NCBI GenBank assembly: GCA_947455365.1
Contig: CANGNU010000027.1
Coordinates: 1 to 9,325 of the forward strand
Source: Rickettsiales bacterium
GTDB lineage: Bacteria > Pseudomonadota > Alphaproteobacteria > Rickettsiales > UBA1997
DNA length: 9,325 nucleotides
Reading direction: 5' to 3'
In this document: piece by piece, positions 7,746-9,325 of the stretch
How positions within the stretch are numbered: position 1 is the stretch's first letter
Layout of the letters: the number at the start of each line of letters is the position of its first letter
Position numbers and translations under genes: made by a program
Notes under the pieces: model-generated
Databases searched by the model: none
Seen by the model: only the letters and a program-made list of their open reading frames with translations
Told to the model about the DNA's origin: nothing

Positions 7746-9086
7746 TTATTCGTCATTCATTTTTTGCCACAATTTATCAAAATCTTTTACTGAAATTTTC
7801 TTTTTTTCAATAGAAGGTTTGTTGATGATAAATTCAACAGTTTTTTCTTCAATGATGGTTCCCTTCAATTGCTGAACGGCTCCAGCGTTTTTTTGATAAT
7901 AATCTAAAACCGCTTTTTCTTGATTAGGAAAGCGCATTAAAATTTTTCCAAGTTCTTTATTAATGTCTTCGTTATTAGCTTCAATTTTATTTTTCTCTGC
8001 CAAGTCGCTTAGAATAATGCCGCAGCGAATCATGCGTTTAGCAATATCGCGCTTTTCGTCTTTCGCTTTTTCTTTTTCTTTGTCGTTTTTAAATTTAGTT
8101 GGATTGGTCTTCAACTCTTCTTCTGTCTCGCTCCACAAGGTTTTAAGTTGCTCTTCAACCAAACCTTCAGGCAATTCAAAATCATATTTTTTGTTTAAAA
8201 AGTCGAATAATTCTTTTTTAAACATGTTGTTGGTTGAATCGCGATAATTGTCGCCAAGCTGCTTCTTGATTGCTTCCTCAAGTTTTGCTTTATTTTCTAA
8301 ACCGAAAGAATTTTTCAAAAATTCATCAGTTAATTCTGGTGATTTTGCAGTTAAAATAGAGTTAATTTTCACTTCAAATTCTGCCGCTTTGCCAGCAAAT
8401 TCGGCAGAGTGATATTCTTTTGGAAATTTTACTTTCACTTTTACTTCATCGCCAGCACGCTTGCCTGTAAGCTGCTCTTCAAAATCATCAATAAAGCTTT
8501 TGCTGCCAAGTTCAAGCTGATGGCCTTTTGCCGCGCCACCGTCAAATTCTTTTTTGTCAATGCGGCCAACATAATCAATGTTAACAGCGTCGCCAAGCTT
8601 TGATTTGTAAGACGCTTCTTGTTTATCCCACGAGCGATAATATTTTAGCAATTTTTCAATGCCTTCGTTAACATCTTGAGCTGTAAGCTCAACTTCTCTT
8701 TTAGTAACTTTAATTTTGTCTAAATCAATTGTTGGAACTTCAGGAAAAAGCTCTACCGACACAGTGCATTCTAGGTCTTTCTTGTCTTCAAAAACTTTTA
8801 AATCAACTTTTGGTTGAAGTGCAATTTTAAAGTTATTGTCTTTAATAAGCTTGCGAACCTGCTCAGATACTAGCTTGTCAGACTCATCAGCCAAAATTGA
8901 TTGACCATATTTTTGTTTAATAACTTCAACTGGAACTTGGCCTTTTCTAAAGCCTTTCAAGTTTAAAGTTTTGCGAATTTCAGCGACAGAGCCGTTGATT
9001 TTAGCTTCAATTAATTGGTAAGGGACGACAATTTGAAAATCTTTTTTAAGTTTTTTGTCGAGAATTGTTTTTACTTTTACTTCCAT
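7746..9086 (-). CDS. tig: Trigger factor, ribosome-associated chaperone and prolyl isomerase
   Basis: A 446-residue protein with the full three-domain plan. The N-terminal ribosome-binding domain contains the signature GFRKGQVP (45-52), which docks on ribosomal protein L23 at the exit tunnel. The FKBP-like prolyl isomerase domain spans about 150-245, with GDAVNIDYVGRID (165-177), FDGGAAKGHQLELGSKSFI (181-199), RAGDEVKVKVKFPKEYH (210-226) and AGKAAEFEVKI (231-241). The C-terminal helical substrate-cradling domain begins near ELTDEFLKNSFG (251-262) and includes a highly charged stretch at 327-349, rich in Lys and Glu. The protein acts on nascent chains in the cytoplasm. It heads the minus-strand run tig-psd-pccB-purM. 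The usual clpP-clpX-lon neighbours are not downstream, so the common tig-clp order is broken. The start fits the family N-terminus, although the ATG follows an A/T-rich leader without a Shine-Dalgarno. Confidence 0.96.
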   Translation of the reverse strand: MEVKVKTILDKKLKKDFQIVVPYQLIEAKINGSVAEIRKTLNLKGFRKGQVPVEVIKQKYGQSILADESDKLVSEQVRKLIKDNNFKIALQPKVDLKVFEDKKDLECTVSVELFPEVPTIDLDKIKVTKREVELTAQDVNEGIEKLLKYYRSWDKQEASYKSKLGDAVNIDYVGRIDKKEFDGGAAKGHQLELGSKSFIDDFEEQLTGKRAGDEVKVKVKFPKEYHSAEFAGKAAEFEVKINSILTAKSPELTDEFLKNSFGLENKAKLEEAIKKQLGDNYRDSTNNMFKKELFDFLNKKYDFELPEGLVEEQLKTLWSETEEELKTNPTKFKNDKEKEKAKDEKRDIAKRMIRCGIILSDLAEKNKIEANNEDINKELGKILMRFPNQEKAVLDYYQKNAGAVQQLKGTIIEEKTVEFIINKPSIEKKKISVKDFDKLWQKMNDE

Positions 9087-9121
9087 AATGTTTTTTTGAG
9101 AAAAAAATTGATATGTGGGGA

Positions 9122-9152
9122 ATTCTAGCTTGGTGATTTAATTTAGCAGCAA
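9122..9152 (-). promoter_or_regulatory. Weak candidate promoter of tig
   Basis: On the minus strand TAGAAT (9122-9127) is a good -10 box, placed so that transcription would start about 30 bases before the tig ATG. The nearest -35-like hexamer, TTGCTG (9147-9152), is 19 bases away and only a partial match. The surrounding spacer is full of A/T homopolymers, so chance matches are likely. Confidence 0.25.
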
Positions 9153-9258
9153 GAATTTGGGGTTTTTTCGCGTTTTTTTATTGTGGTTTTTGCTCTTTGA
9201 TTTTTTGTGAAGATTTTTATTTGGCATTTTTTTGGCGCGTTTTTGCATCTTGGGTAAC

Positions 9259-9310
9259 GGCGGAAGAGCGCGCTGACCATGCTCTGCTCCTCAGACAGCT
9301 GCGCCATCTA
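9259..9310. other. G+C-rich hairpin-forming patch of unknown nature
   Basis: After a run of T-rich sequence, composition switches abruptly to G+C-rich at about 9259-9310. GCGCGCTG (9268-9275) can pair with CAGC (9296-9299) and GCGC (9301-9304) around a one-base bulge. Inside this, TCTG (9283-9286) pairs with CAGA (9292-9295). No T-run follows on either strand, so it does not look like an intrinsic terminator. It lacks a T-arm GGTTCGA motif and a CCA end, so it is not a recognisable tRNA. It could be a structured RNA part, a dispersed palindromic repeat, or the edge of a gene beyond the window. I see no basis for choosing. Confidence 0.4.
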
Positions 9311-9325
9311 ATTTCAGCAAGCATA

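Noticed and set aside
9259..9325. Possible tRNA on the minus strand upstream of tig (a GCAGAGCA segment resembles a D-arm)
   Set aside because: The D-stem has a mismatch and the position 14 base is wrong, the next segment does not form an anticodon stem, and there is no GGTTCGA-type T-arm or CCA end.
9137..9325. Open plus-strand frame running off the right edge, ending in AEERADHALLLRQLRHLI
   Set aside because: It has no ATG start, its first half is only a translation of T-runs, and no family is recognisable; the last 30 codons cannot be judged without the sequence beyond the window.

Overview
The window is an A+T-rich bacterial stretch packed with chromosomal housekeeping genes. Several features point to an alphaproteobacterium: a MidA/NDUFAF7-type methyltransferase, a short phosphatidylserine decarboxylase with a GS cleavage site, a PccB ending in a PWKKH motif, and a secreted SH3_4-type protein. 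The low G+C and the prepilin/LamG-like protein would fit a Rickettsiales- or Holosporales-like lineage. Retained ilvC and purM argue against an extremely reduced obligate parasite. This placement is inference from protein family resemblance only.

Layout. On the minus strand at the left edge, a type IV prepilin-like gene with a LamG/concanavalin-type C-terminal domain (235-1137) is followed after 9 bases by the start of a MidA/NDUFAF7 methyltransferase, which is cut by the window edge (1-225). A 151-bp divergent intergenic region carries a good sigma70-like promoter for ilvC on the plus strand. ilvC (1289-2308) ends in a clear intrinsic terminator at 2321-2357. Next on the plus strand comes glmU (2426-3934), whose stop overlaps the start of a secreted two-SH3 protein gene (3931-4443) in an ATGA. 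Five bases later this plus-strand pair meets the end of a minus-strand run read from right to left: tig (9086-7746), psd (7712-7041), pccB (7030-5495) and purM (5495-4449). These are spaced 33, 10 and -1 bp and could form one operon. The right edge (9087-9325) holds a homopolymer-rich tig upstream region and then an unusual G+C-rich hairpin-forming patch that I cannot identify.

Functions. The genes cover branched-chain amino acid synthesis (ilvC), peptidoglycan/LPS precursor supply (glmU) with a probable periplasmic SH3 partner, de novo purine synthesis (purM), acyl-CoA carboxylation (pccB), membrane phosphatidylethanolamine synthesis (psd), ribosome-associated folding (tig), and a surface or pilus-like protein. 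No mobile element, CRISPR array, rRNA or convincing tRNA is visible. I did not find an obviously new multi-gene system. The least ordinary items are the pilin-LamG fusion with Ala at the cleavage -1 position, the lysine-rich tail on GlmU with its overlapping SH3 gene, the near absence of Shine-Dalgarno sites outside ilvC, and the G+C-rich patch at the right edge.
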